From the NCBI GenBank assembly GCA_015680685.1, contig MNCI01027262.1:1655580-1719579 (forward strand): a stretch of 64,000 nucleotides of DNA. The letters run 5' to 3'. This document shows, one piece after another, positions 22,457-34,289 of the stretch; within the stretch, counting starts at the first letter, position 1; every line of letters begins with the position of its first letter. Made by a program: the position numbers and the translations under genes. The stretch is from Gnetum montanum (lineage: Eukaryota; Streptophyta; Gnetopsida; Gnetales; Gnetaceae). The notes beneath the pieces are model-generated. The model was not told where the DNA came from. It did not search any database and saw nothing but the letters and a program-made list of their open reading frames with translations.

Positions 22457-23730
22457 ATGGCCCCCTATGATGATCTCCATTCGCCCTTAATTATGATAGG
22501 GCCCCACAGTAGGTTTACAAGATGCTTGAATGTAGAGTTGGTAGACTTTGAACCAACCTCTTGTGAAACCTACATAGCATCCTCAGAAATACCCTTGGAC
22601 TAGCTCGAACACCTAGTCCAGGCCTTAGATTTAGAGGTAGGGGATGTAACTGAGGACCCCCTTATCAAAATCCCCATGACTACATCCAAAGGGAAGGAAA
22701 GAACACTAAAAGTTAGCTCATTACTAGAGTCACAGGTTAAACAAAGCATCTCTAGAATCCTCAATGATAACACTGAAGTGTTTGCATGGTCATACGAAGA
22801 TATGCAAGGCTTAGACCCATGTATTATACAACACAATATCATACTAGACCCACATGTCAAGGCAGTCAAATAGAAAGCCCACAAGATCAAACCAAAGATC
22901 GCCCTAGCTGTGCATAGTGAAATCACTAAACTCTACCAGGCTAGGTTCATCTGGGCAGTAGATTATTCAAAATGGATGTCAAACATCATTGTCGTTTCTA
23001 AGAAAATAGGAGGTATACAAATTTGTATAGACTTCTGGGATCTGAAAAAGGAAATGATTAAGGATGACTTCCCATTGCCTAGCATCGACCAACTCATCGA
23101 TACTACAACTGATCATGCCTTACTATCCTTTATAGATTGGTTTTTAGGCTACAACCAAATCCACATAAACCCAGAACATCAGCTAGCAAATACTTTCATG
23201 ACCCCTTGGGGAACCTTCTGCTACACAATGATGCCCTTTGTGCTAAAGAATGTAGGAGCAACATACCAGTGGGTGATGACCTACATCTTTAGTGATTACC
23301 TTTTAGAGAAACTACATGATTACATGGATGATATAGCCGTTAAGTCTGAACATGCAAATGACCTAAACTTGGTCCTTCAGCATTGTCATAGGCATGAACT
23401 TCACCTCAACCCCAGAAAATATGTTTTCAGAGTAAAAATAGGATGCATATTAGGCTTTGTAGTGTTGGAAATGGGGATACATGTAGACCTCAATCAAGTT
23501 AAAGCTATCGTTAAGTTAGCACTGCCTACAAAACTTAAGGAGTTGTCTGGGCTACAAGGTAGGATACAATTCATAAGGAGATTCATTGTAAGATTAACCA
23601 AAAAGTTGTACCAAATGCAACATTTTCTTTAAAAGGGTGTCAACTTTGAATGGATCAACGAATGTCAAAAAGCTTTTGATAGCTTGAAGAAAGAGCTTGT
23701 CCATCTTCCCACTGTTTATCCTCCATAAAG
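22457..23730 (+). pseudogene. RT3 reverse transcriptase
   Basis: Starts at ATG 22,457 (MAPYDDLHSPLIMIGPH). It contains VFAWSYEDMQGLDP (Tat signature), PSIDQLIDTTTDHALLSF, PWGTFCYTMMPFVLKNVGA and an intact catalytic box YMDDIAVKS, then GLQGRIQFIRRFIVRLTKKL. Stops at about 22,601, 22,871 and 23,630 split it; the 22,910-23,632 block is open for 240 codons. The enzyme would copy element RNA to DNA. The start is supported by the matching RT2 start. Confidence 0.9.
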
Positions 23731-24700
23731 AGACAAGTCATTTTACATTTACCTTGCTACCTTAGATACTTTTATCACTACCTTGCTTTGCCAAAAGAGG
23801 GATGATGGTTCTGAAATCCTGGTCTATTACCTAAGCCATGCCTTGATAACTTATGAAGCCAAATACAACAAATTATAGAAAAATTGTCTTGCTTTAGTAT
23901 TTGTACATAAGAAATGGAGGCATTACTTGTTTCATAGCCAAGTAAATATTATTTACAAGAACAACATACTTCGGGCTATTACAACTAACATATATTAAAG
24001 TAGTAGGATAGCTCGATGGAAGGCCATAACCATGGAATTTCACCTGCACTATGTAGCACAACCATCAGTAAAGGGTCAAGATGTAGCTATGCAACTTATA
24101 GCCTCACCTATCAATGACCAAGAAATGATAGAACCTGAGTTCCTAGATGAACATGTCAATAGCATGAGCCCAGTACCAATAGACTTCAAAGCCATTCTCC
24201 ACTTTGAAGGAGCTTCAACTACACAAAGTAGTAGCGCTACTGATTTTCTCACATTCCCCTCTCGGGAGATCCGATCTTTCGCATATCACTTTACATTCCT
24301 TTGCACAAACAATGTAGTGAAATATGAGGATCTTCTTAGGGGCATCCTAGCAACTTGGGAATTTTGGATCCAAAGCTTAGAAATTCGAGGTGAGTCGCAA
24401 CTAGTTGTCAATCAAGTAATGGAGGTATATTCTTACAAAGCATAACATCTATAGCCTTATTAAGATTTGCCCAAGCACTTGCTAAAGCAATTCACAACCT
24501 TAGACATCCAACATGTGCCCCACAGTGAGAACACTATAGTAGATGCATTAGCCACGTTAGCACTAAGCATGCCATCACATATGTTTTCTACCTTGCCTGG
24601 TTCGATAGTGGAATGCACCGATCCTATCATTCACATAGTACATATCGCATTTGTAAGTGCAACACATACTTAAGAATGATATGAAAACATTAAAGCATAC
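23731..24700 (+). pseudogene. RT3 RNase H plus archaeal-type RNase H
   Basis: The first RNase H is broken by stops from 23,730 to 24,000. The second module is readable at 24,032-24,445, with MEFHLHYVAQPSVKGQDVA, then ILHFEGAST, where the usual catalytic D of YFDGAS is E, and GESQLVVNQVMEVY. It ends with VPHSENTIVDALATLAL (24,467-24,673). The dual RNase H layout places RT3 in the Tat lineage. Confidence 0.85.
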
Positions 24701-24759
24701 CTCCAACATGGTGAACTCCCATGCAACCTGACACTTGCCCAAAGGGATGCACTATAAAA

Positions 24760-25919
24760 ATGAGCCTGGCAATATGTCCTCTTAGGAGACACCACTCTAT
24801 GCAAACACTCTTATAATGGGATATTGCTAGCTTGTGTTAGAGGGGAAAAACAACAAAAAATTGTTGACCAAGTCCATGAGGGATTATGTGGAGGGCACAT
24901 AGCTCCTAGGGCTATGGCAACAAAAATCAGACACCTAGGCTACTACTGGCCTTGCATGGAATGTGATTGTGTTGCCAAGGTTAGAACATGCGATGTGTGT
25001 CAACGCCATGGGAACCTTATACACATATCACCTACTAAATTACATACCACACATATCACATGGCCTTTTCAACATTGGGGACTAGACATCATAGGCCCCA
25101 TTACACCTAAGTCTTCTATAGGGCATAGTTTGATTATTACCACGATCGAATACTTTACAAAATGGGTAGCGGATATTCCCCTTAGAAAGATCACGTCTCA
25201 ACAGGTTTTCCACTTCATTCTAGACAACATAGTAACACAATTTGGCCTTTCCATGACTATTGTCACTAACAATGGGCCACAATTTAGTAGCGCAGAAACC
25301 AAAGCCTTTTGTAAAAATATTGGTATCAAACATTCTTTCTCATCACCATATTACCCCTAGGCAAATGGCCAAGCAGAGGGTACTAACAAATTCATTATCA
25401 ACCTTTTGAAAAGGATGCTTAGCAACAGCATGAGGCGATGGCACGAGCAAATCCTCTATGTGCCTTGGGTGTATTGCACGACATGTAGGAAAACCACAAG
25501 TAAGACTCCATACACTTTTGTATACAGATCTGAAGCAGTGTTACCTCTTGAATTTCAAGTTCCATCACTTTGAATGATCCTTTTGAACATCATGGATGAA
25601 GCACAAAACAATGAGTCAAGGATCATTGATCTTGACTCCATAGAGGAGGAGCGCACCTAAACATTTGACAACATCAAATGGTACCAAGATAAGCAATGAT
25701 GAAAACATCACTGCAATCTACACCAACGATCGATCAAAAAGGGGGACTTAGTCCTCAAGGCTGTTCATGAGCCCGTGAGAAAATTCTCAGCCAATTGGGA
25801 AGGTCCTTTCATAGTTACAAAAGCCTATGAAAATGGGGCATTCATGCTAGCTAATGTGGATGAAAACAAGCTCGCAAATCCTATCAACCATTTGTACCTA
25901 AATCCATACTACGCTTAAT
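24760..25919 (+). pseudogene. RT3 integrase
   Basis: The best block is 24,824-25,360: zinc finger HEGLCGGHIAP then CDVCQRHGN, core GLDIIGPITP, TKWVADIPL, and VTNNGPQFSS, where the usual catalytic D of DNGPQF is N. After a TAG at SPYYP the frame continues with NGQAEGTNKF and ends around NWEGPFIVTKAYENGAFMLA, stopping near 25,917. The loss of the second catalytic aspartate plus several stops make it inactive. Confidence 0.9.
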
Positions 25920-25954
25920 ACAAAGGTTTACACTGAACGTGAAGCAAGGTAAGA

Positions 25955-26275
25955 AAATAGTCTGCTATGACTATAAACTATCATAGATAGTCTACTATGA
26001 CTCTAAACTAGCATAGATAGTCTACTATGACTATAAACTAGCACAACACGTCTTCTATCACGTTAAACTAGCACAACATGTCTTTGGGACACGACATAAA
26101 ACTGGCACCCACAACATGGTCTGCTATGAACTTAAACTGGTCATCCCCATCCGCTATGACATTAAACTAGCATAGAGGTCTACTAGGATCTTAAACTAGC
26201 ACATCGGTTTGCTGGGACCTTAAACTAGCACATCCGATGATCTACCAAGACCTTAAACTGGGTTCACAATACAAC
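25955..26275 (+). repeat. Minisatellite after RT3 integrase
   Basis: About ten units of 28-36 bp with core GTCTACTATGACTxTAAACTAGCA, the first three nearly identical and the later ones drifting. Its core corresponds to the RT2 array at 4,763-5,376 read on the minus strand. Confidence 0.85.
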
Positions 26276-27718
26276 GCCTCCCAACTCACATGTATGACCA
26301 TGTGAATAAGCGAGTGTGCACACCTTTGAGCTTTTCAAATAACATGGGGTGGGACATTGTAGTTCTAGAATGAAGTTCACATAGTCAACAAAAAACCCTC
26401 TAGGATACATGCAATGTCATCATCCTTGGAATCTTGCTGATCTAGAGATGTCATTTGACATCTTGCTAACCTTCTGGAGCTACTGCTACCATAGCCAATC
26501 ATCTTGGTCATAGCTCTCATCGTCAACACCTACTGCTAGAGTCCTAGCACTATTGTGGCCCAACCACAATGCTACCATCCTCTAGCCCTCTCCATCATCA
26601 AAGTTCAAAAAAGCATTTAGCTATCAAGTTTCTCACCTTGCAGTTGGATTTCATGATGCTTGCCTTTGGCAGAGATTCTTGAGCACCTACATCATCATCA
26701 CTACTAGCCTCTTTAGTGCTCATTTCTGGCAGGACCACTAAAACTTTCCAACTTGCCACTACTAAAACCTACACTATCCTTCCTACTTTGGACATTGCAC
26801 ACATCAGACACAACACTTGCCACCCTGGCAGTGTCCTAAGCAAACAGGACTTTGCCTTCACTTCACTCAATGGTTATTTTCTTTTCTGGTTTTCTGTTTG
26901 TTGTGTTTGTAGGATAAATGCCAAGATGGCATCATTTAGGAATGTCTTCCACCATGAGAGTGAGGCACTACATTATTCCAAAGTACCTTCTTCGATTAGC
27001 CTAGCTACTTGAGAGTGCATATCCTACCCTTCCTTCAGCTAACTTAATCTCCATTCCCTATACTTACAATTTCCAATATCCTCTTCACAAGCTTTCCCAA
27101 TGCACATAAATCCCTCTCCCATGCCCAACCACCAGGCCCATGATGGACATAACGTAACTCGTCCCATGGGAAGCCTTTTTAGATAGGTTAAAGCCCCACA
27201 TGGATGTAACACAACTCGTATCGAGGAGGAAACACTTGTCCTACATCGACAATAAGGTTATCTTCAAGTGAATGTGGGTGTGCAATAGAAAGCACAAAAA
27301 GCACAAAAAAACAAAAAACATAAAATTTCAAAAAAAAGGACAAGTGCCTAAAAAAAATGGCACGATAGCTACTTTGCAATCGTTTCTGCTATAGATTAAC
27401 CATCTCTAAACACTTGGTGAGAGGTTAACATCCAAAAGCAAAAGATACCCATCCGTGTTGACTCCCTCATAAGCATTTTGATGAGGGATCATACTATGAC
27501 AACAATTTTCATGGAATTTTATTCTACATTCATTTTTTCCCTGACCCTATTTTCTTGAATCCATCCATTGACCCTTATCTTACATCACCCTCCAAGTACT
27601 CTCAAACATAGCGAAGCATCATCCAAGTGGGCACTAAAGAGAAATGTTGGCATCTTGTTCTTCATGGTGTTTCATATTCTTTGTCAACATATCTTGGGAA
27701 AATCCTCCAAATGTTGAC
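26276..27718. other. RT3 3' spacer, no gene recognised
   Basis: Between minisatellite and PPT. Reading frames are short and without recognisable motifs; CATCATC-type words occur around 26,420-26,710. Nothing else is seen. Confidence 0.55.
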
Positions 27719-27731
27719 AAACAGGGGCCAT
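27719..27731 (+). other. Polypurine tract of RT3
   Basis: AAACAGGGGCCAT directly precedes TGAAACAC, the same GGGGCCA-TGAAACAC junction as RT2. This fixes the start of RT3's 3' LTR. Confidence 0.7.
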
Positions 27732-28099
27732 TGAAACACTATCAATTTGGAGACTCTGATGATTTAGCATGGTCTTGAAATTTGAGCAAGGATCTTTGCA
27801 AAGCATGGTGTCATGCTAGACCACGTAAACAACATGGCACCCTACAAATCCTACTACCTACAAAGCCACTTCTAAGCCTACCTACCACCCTCTACAGAAC
27901 AACTAATGCAACACCCAGCCATGAGGTCAGTTCACATGAAAGAGGCACTAGGGGTAGACCAAACAGTCTAGTAAATTTTCTATTTCCTAGGCGGACAAGC
28001 TTGCTACACTTTCTAGCTCATCTAGCTTAACACATGACCTGATTGATGGTCTACCCAGGGACCACAATAGGAGTTGCTGAAAGTGTTTAGGATGGACTA

Positions 28100-28960
28100 A
28101 ATAGTTCAGCAAGTTTTCTAACTACGAGACTTGCTACGCTACGCTAATTTGCACAACATAGCAAACCATGTAAAGACTAATCAAGCACCAAAGATGTAGT
28201 TGACAATGATTTAGCCCTCCAGGATACCTACTCCACTTCATCCTTGAAGCATGATCGGCATGACATAGGAAAATATGATAGATTTCATTAGAAATCATCA
28301 CCATTTAAATGCTACATTGTGCTACGCTACACAGTGTAGCATGGTTCTAGTGTGGCAATACTTCCACTTAGATTTCTTTGAAGAAGTAAACATAATTACC
28401 CATGCTTAGACCATCAAAAGTGCTTATTCTACTACCACTCTAGGACATGATTGACATCCCATGACAAAACTCTTGCAAAGTGAGTCAAAATTCAGGCCAA
28501 ACTGGGTGCTACGTTGTGCTACTCTACACAACGTAGCACAACATAGTAGGGTTAGAATGCATGAAGGTCCTCCATAAAATTTCCTTAGAAAAAGGTTTGT
28601 ACTTGGCCATGTTCCAACCTCCAAGAATGCATATACCACTTTCCCCTCAGGTCCCAAGCAAAGTTTCTTGACAAGGTATTACATACTAAGCAAGGATTGA
28701 TGTCACACTGGCTGCTACACTATGCTATGTTACACAGCGTAGCAAGGAAAAAAGCCCAAAATTGTCTCAAAGATGAAATCCGTAGGTCCTAGGACCTTTC
28801 AACATGGAAAGAAAGGTTGTCAATTGTTGAATTTGCTTACCTAGCTAGGCCTCAGAGGGGTATTTTTAGTTTTCGAGCAAGATTTGTCTCAAAACTGGCT
28901 GTTACGTTGTGCTACACTACCCAGGGTAGCACAACGTAGCATGTGGGCATTCATGCTACT
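28100..28960 (+). repeat. Five hairpin cores at about 200-bp spacing in RT3 U3
   Basis: Inverted repeats built on TGCTACGTTGTG/CACAACGTAGCA lie near 28,130, 28,315, 28,508, 28,712 and 28,908. The best are GTGCTACGTTGTG...CACAACGTAGCAC (28,508) and GTTGTGCTAC...GTAGCACAAC (28,908). The sequence between cores is only weakly similar, suggesting old roughly 200-bp tandem units in which the palindrome was kept. Confidence 0.7.
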
Positions 28961-29430
28961 CCACTATGCTAAGTAGCATAGGTAACATAACACTTGCAAA
29001 GAAACATCAGAACATCTCCAACAGCTCTAGAACTCGTTAGTGATGATTATTTCTGCTATGGCATCTCCTCGATAGACAACATCAACAGTTTACTTTGTTT
29101 TGCATCGCCTTGTTGATTCCCAAAGTTGTTCCTATGCTTAACCCTACTCACAAGAGCAGGGAAGATGTAGTCATCGAGCATAGGCTCCACTTTACATTTG
29201 TTATCATTTTTTGCAAACAACATGGTAGTCCCCTAGATTTTGGCACATGCAGTTTGAAAGGTATGGTCACAGCTTAGCAGGTTTCACGTCTAGCGTAACA
29301 TTACAACGTAGCACATCAGCATAACACTGTAGTGTGGCACTACATGCCAGTATGGCACATTTACAATTTACACCATGTAGGACTCAAGACACATGGCATC
29401 CAAACCACATCTCTCTCCTGCTCCTGGCTC

Positions 29431-29438
29431 TATAAATA
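29431..29438 (+). promoter_or_regulatory. TATA box, RT3 3' LTR
   Basis: TATAAATA following CTGGCTC, downstream of the GTAGC word cluster. Likely LTR core promoter. Confidence 0.6.
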
Positions 29439-30597
29439 CCCCAATGGACAATGTTCAAGGGGTTGGCTTTTGAAGGTTAGCTTTTTAACTTGGCTTTCTT
29501 ACGATTGGAGATTGGCATTTTGACATTTGTCTTTCTAGTGATTAGCATTGGCAAGGGGAGTCACATGTAGAAGGTTGAGGAACAAAAAACCCCAGCAGTA
29601 GCACTTCCTAGATCTCTCTTAGCCCACCAAGCATCAATTCATCAGCTTTGGTTAGCAAGCCATTAGCACCAGTTTAGGGGCTGTGACCATACTGTTACGT
29701 TGTAAGCTATGCCTATCTAGTACTACACACCACTTGTACACCTTTTTTAGCTAAACAAAGATCAAATACCCTAATCTTGGGGTGGTGCATTCTCTCACTT
29801 AAGCTCATTTCATTTCATTTCACTATATTTTGCATCATTGTGTATCGATTCATGTTTATTGCTCATCTACATACTCTGTTATGCTTTCACTATTCTGTGT
29901 GCTACGATTTTGTTCACCTTAATCTCCACATGTAACATTTTAAAACCACCATTAACAAAACATTATTGTACACTGTGTAAGTCCCTGTCTGATCAACCAG
30001 ATCATTCAAGGTGTTGCATTTCCGTTTTGTCTAGCATGGCCCTTGTACGGATCCAAGGTTAGGCAGTACACACAGTAACCTCTTAGGGTTCTAGCCATCG
30101 ATGTTTCTGGACATAATAGTGATACGTACTGCTCCTGCCACATCTTGAGAAGAGATGATGAAAGATTAAACTCCAACCAAACCTCAAGAAGAGGATCAAC
30201 CACCACCACAATCACTTGAAACACCAAAGAGAACACCAAAGATGTTAGCAGTTGTAGAAAAACTAAGGAAGCTTAGAGAGCAGTAGCTACAACAACAACA
30301 AGTGGGAAACCTTTAGTCTACTATCCAACCATGAGCCACCTTAACAAGGTCACAAGGACCATAAGCTAACTAGATAGTGAAACAACATTGCTATTCTCAA
30401 CATAAAGCAACCAAACACCTATTTACTGAACCCCTAATGCTAAAGAATTTACTATGTGCATTCTAGGATAAGTGTTTCCAAAAATTTCTAGAAATGCAAC
30501 AACCTTCTCTATAATGTTGAAAGAAGATGAAGGAGCAATGATCTTGGTCATGCCACACAAGGGGCAAGAGACAATAGTAGAAGTTTTGGTAGACTAC

Positions 30598-31544
30598 TGA
30601 TGAGTGGCGAGGTACCCCTACACTCAACCATACGAAACGAGCGTAGCACACACGATCTGGTCGAACTTCGCAGACTAAATGCCTAAATGCCCCATGGAAC
30701 ACTTGGGGTTAATCGTTCGTTGTCTTTCCAGATTTACTTATTGTTGTCACGGTGTATGGTTAAGTAAGTCCGAGGTATATGATTTTTTTTGTATTTTACG
30801 GTTTATCTCCTATGCTAAACGGTGAAGGGTTGAGAAACTAAAAATAACTCTAACTACAACACTAAGTCCTAGCATTAGCATCCGTTCCCACTTGCCGTAC
30901 ACACCCTGAACTATGCAACTGTGGCTACCAAATGCTAATCGTTACTGGGATTGCCACACGTAACGCACGTGCTCAAAATGGTCGTACTGAGGCACTTAAC
31001 TAACCTAAGTGTGACAAGAAACCGATTCCTTGACTAGCCATACACATCTGTAGATGCTCGTAATCAAGTCGTACTTGTCCCACGTTCTAGGAGGAAACGG
31101 TGAGAGAATCTAATCGTGATGAGTAGCCAATTCCTTGGCTAGCCGTACACATTCGTCAATGCTCGTAACCAAGTCGTACTGATGCTGCGTTACTAGGAAA
31201 GCAATAAATAACATTAATTAAATCTATCCATGCACTACAAGGTTTATCCACAAATCTCGTCTTTATTACCGTACACAACTTGCATTCAAGTACAAAGCTA
31301 CTTGAATAAAGAACCGTTCACTTGGGGGACTCCTACGACAGGCACATGGAAAATATTCTATCTCTAGGGTGATCAATCCGCTAGAGCTTCGCTACTTTAC
31401 ACCTATGATGTGAAATGAGGGGAGCGCCACCTCTTATTTATAGATTTGACGACGGACCGCGATATCGCAGGAAACGATGCGATATGGAATACGCAATATC
31501 ACAGGGGATGTGATATCACGACCTGTGCAATTTGCGTCTCATCA
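30598..31544 (-). repeat. 3' LTR of RT4
   Basis: 947 bp with termini TGATGAG...CTCATCA (short inverted ends). The TATA box on the minus strand is at 31,435-31,442. U3 contains decayed copies of the CGATATCGC motif (31,450-31,520). Homologous to the LTRs at 43,994, 46,133 and 58,392. Confidence 0.9.
31435..31442 (-). promoter_or_regulatory. TATA box, RT4 3' LTR
   Basis: Minus strand TATAAATA; the same position in the 5' LTR remnant is 34,750-34,757. Confidence 0.6.
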
Positions 31545-31551
31545 TACCCCC
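31545..31551 (-). other. Polypurine tract of RT4
   Basis: Minus strand TGGGGGTA precedes TGATGAG. The same TGGGGGTA/TGCCCCCA-type junction is present in RT5, RT8 and RT9. Confidence 0.65.
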
Positions 31552-31927
31552 ATGAATGAATGAAAACTTGTCCTCAAGTTCTTTACAATAATATCAGGTA
31601 GGTATGGGATTATTGAGGGGAATGGAACTAATGGAATGACATGTGAACGGTTCATTATTACAAGACTTGACAAGACTGGTGTTCATGACAACAAGGGTGA
31701 ACACCTTATTACAATGACATCAGGCCACACTTGGCAGCTAAGAGAAAGGAGGAGAGAGAATAAAAGAGAAGAAGAGAGAAGAGTCTTACTGCTGCCAATG
31801 CCTAGATTGTGCCTTCCGTTATCCATCCATAAGCGTATTATCAATTCTGCTCCTTGCATAGCTGCTTCAACGCTGCTCCATTCCAAGTGTTTGCTCCAGA
31901 TCCATTCCAGTGTTGTATGATTGTCAT
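31552..31927 (-). pseudogene. RT4 stump of the env-slot ORF
   Basis: On the minus strand an acceptor-like TGTTGTGTGTGCAG is followed at once by ATG at 31,927, exactly as at the ORF starts in RT8 and RT9. The ORF body of about 2.9 kb is absent; about 380 bp remain before the PPT, and the last part is homologous to the sequences just after the stop in RT8 and RT9. So the ORF was lost but the start region stayed. Confidence 0.55.
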
Positions 31928-33700
31928 CTGCACACACAACACAATCATATATTAGCAAGGGTAATTGAATCATTAAGTAATTAATACCTTGCTTTGGTGT
32001 AGCTCATTGGCTCAGTTGTGGTATGGCTAATATGGATCTGGGAAGATGTAGGTGATGACTACCGAAGGTGTAGGGGTAAGGAAAAGAAACAAAAAATTCA
32101 GGGCTTAGGAGAAAAATCAAAAAAGTAGGCCCTGTACCCCCATGACTAATTGCGAACCTCTGGTAGCATTAGAATAGAGAAAGAAAAGGAGTAAGAAAGA
32201 TAGGTAAAAAGGGACAACTATGGCATCAGTGAAGTGGATGTCAAGATGGAAATGAACAAAAATAAAATTAATTGCAGAATGTTAAGGAAAAGAAGTTAAC
32301 TAATGTTCCAAATAGGAATGTCAGTGGGTCCTCCCCAAAGCAGGCTCATGCCATTAATGCCCTAACAAACCCACATCCAAAGAGTTTGTAGGCTCTGGGA
32401 ATGTCCTTTGGAACAAGAGTTAAAGTCTTAACTGCAAGAATTTACCAAAAAGAAAACAATGCATCAACCAAAATATAGACACTAATGATACAACCGACAA
32501 TGAGGTGAATAATAGAGAGAAGGATGGAGAGAAGAGAAGTGGAATGAAATCCCAAGAACAAGGTGGTGTACAGCCTCTTGTGTGTTTTATGATTAATGTG
32601 ACTTGGAAAATCTCATTCCAACTCCGGGCTCAAACCAACCACTTCCAGTGACTTTGCATTAATGCATTCAATTAACCCATCCACTTGGATAACAAGGATG
32701 CATTGTCAAATAGCCACCACCATTCCAACGAAATAAAGGAGAGAACAGGAAGCGAGAAGGGCCTTAGTTAGAGGGAACACTTTGGTTCCATAACCAGTGC
32801 TTGTAGCCCAAAGTTATTCCATCTAAGGGGTGTGCTTTGAATCCTCGCTTTTCTACTTTTTTTGTGTTTTGTGTTTTTATGCATGGGGACCACACCATGC
32901 AAAGAATTCTTATTTTTATTGTCTCAACTTCTGATTATTGGGTAACATCGGAACGGTAAGAAAACTCAAGAAGAAAACATCTAAGCACCCAAGAGAATGA
33001 CCAACACAAAAGCATCAAGTTCCTTTGAAGTCACACCCTTTGCAATCCTTGAGTCCTTCTTTAGTTTAAGAAATGCCCAGTCACCAGTTCGTTAAAGTTC
33101 TTATTGGAAGGGACCTGTACATTTCCAAGCCAAGAGAAACCATAGACTTTGATGGATGGATGGATGAAGTGATCTCATTGCCTGCCATATCAAAAGAAAC
33201 ATACCTTAGTATCAACATTGTAACTTAAATGTAAAAACCAAACATTAGCAATCAATGTGAAAATAGTTCATACCATCAGTCCGAACACTTATTGGGTGAC
33301 GAACTTACATGGTGGATGACACACACACACACACACACACACGCAAAATAGAAAAGTACAATGATGTTGTAAAACAAAAACAAGAAAAGCTAAAGAAATT
33401 TATAAAACAAAAATAGAAAAAATTTAATAAATTGTAAAACAAAAATGTGTAAAACAAAAATTGAAAAAGAACTGAGGGCCCCATATGGTTAGCATAGGTG
33501 GCCATCTCCCCCCATGACTAAGTTGTAAGGGAGAGATCCGAAACAGTGAGCGTCTATTTGAATTTCTAAGAAGTGCTCAACTTCTCCCAATTGATGATCT
33601 TAAGTTGAGCAGTGGAAGTTGGCGATGCTCACGTTCCAATGTGTCTATGCCACGGTTGTTGGCATGAGTTTCCTTAGTTTGTTCCATGCATATTTTTCTG
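31928..33700 (-). other. RT4 post-integrase spacer
   Basis: Noncoding. Shares short blocks with RT9 (50,706-52,150) and RT8 (61,690-63,250), including GTTGTAAAACAAAAA and CATCTCCCCCCATGACTA. A perfect (AC)12 microsatellite is at 33,319-33,342. No TATA plus motif segment like those of RT8 and RT9 was found here. Confidence 0.6.
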
Positions 33701-33741
33701 CTCCTTCAAGTAGCTGTCAACCATAGGGTGTCCACTACTTC

Positions 33742-34275
33742 TTATGTGGTTGCTACATACAAGCATCTTTGTTGAAGAGTTTCTTGGGCACACCTATTAC
33801 ATGAAGACATTTCCTCCATGTCATCACCCGATGAATCACTGTATGTGATGCATGGAACTATCCTCTTCTCAATCTTTCCACATATGTTTATCTTAGAGAT
33901 TTCCAAGGAAAGATCACGAATCCTAAGGCATGCGTCTACTGTGCTTATCCATGCCCTTCCCACTATAATTGGGAAGTCCCTTTCATTGTTGTTCACTTTG
34001 ATCACCAGGAAGTCAGCTGGGTAGGACCAACCACACACAGTGGTAATAACATCCTCCACCAGCTCTGGTTGGATATTGCTCTTCTTAAGTTGTGGCAGGT
34101 TCCAGGCGTGATACATCTCTTGTGAAATTAAGTTGACTCTAGAACTTGAGTCAAGAAGATCCCAATGTGGTGCATTTCCAGTGATCTGAAAATAAATAAA
34201 GGGACTTCTAGGGTCAGTTAGTTTCTTGGGAAGGTGGCCTACCTTGATCCAATCAGTTACGACATGTGTTAACAT
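33742..34275 (-). pseudogene. RT4 aspartic protease
   Basis: A 177-codon open frame on the minus strand with a retropepsin-like region: LLDSSSRVNLISQEMYHAWN (active-site DSS where RT9 keeps DSG), then TTVCGWSYPADFLVIKV and the FPIIVGRAWIST signature. It is colinear with RT9 protease at 55,421-55,690. Its upstream edge runs straight into LTR sequence, showing the deletion of gag and PBS. It is the longest undisturbed frame in RT4, but the pol it would serve is gone. Confidence 0.85.
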
Positions 34276-34289
34276 AACCGTATGCGTTA

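Larger units (their letters stand above)
20779..30113 (+). mobile_element. RT3: Tat-type Ty3/gypsy element, 5' part absent
   Basis: Plus orientation: GTAGC array, minisatellite, pol (RT, two RNase H, integrase), minisatellite, spacer, PPT, and a 2.4-kb 3' LTR. LTR, gag and protease would lie to the left, beyond the RT1/RT2 insertion. Same family type as RT2 (LTR start TGAAACAC, PPT with GGGGCCA) but well diverged. The right edge at 30,113 is approximate: homology to the RT5 extra ORF starts at about 30,118. Confidence 0.8.
27732..30113 (+). repeat. 3' LTR of RT3
   Basis: Starts TGAAACACTATC after the PPT. The end near 30,113 is inferred from the onset of RT5 ORF homology. It contains hairpin-bearing repeats in U3, GTAGC words up to 29,350, and a TATA box at 29,431. 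The R/U5 part (29,460-30,110) has no coding signal. No second copy is in the window to confirm its length. Confidence 0.65.

Noticed and set aside
29838-30062. 74-codon plus-strand frame at the RT3 LTR end
   Set aside because: Lies in LTR R/U5 sequence, has no homologue in the window, and is hydrophobic by base composition.
33319-33342. (AC)12 tract as a regulatory element
   Set aside because: Ordinary microsatellite in a noncoding spacer; the other copies of the spacer have only loose equivalents.
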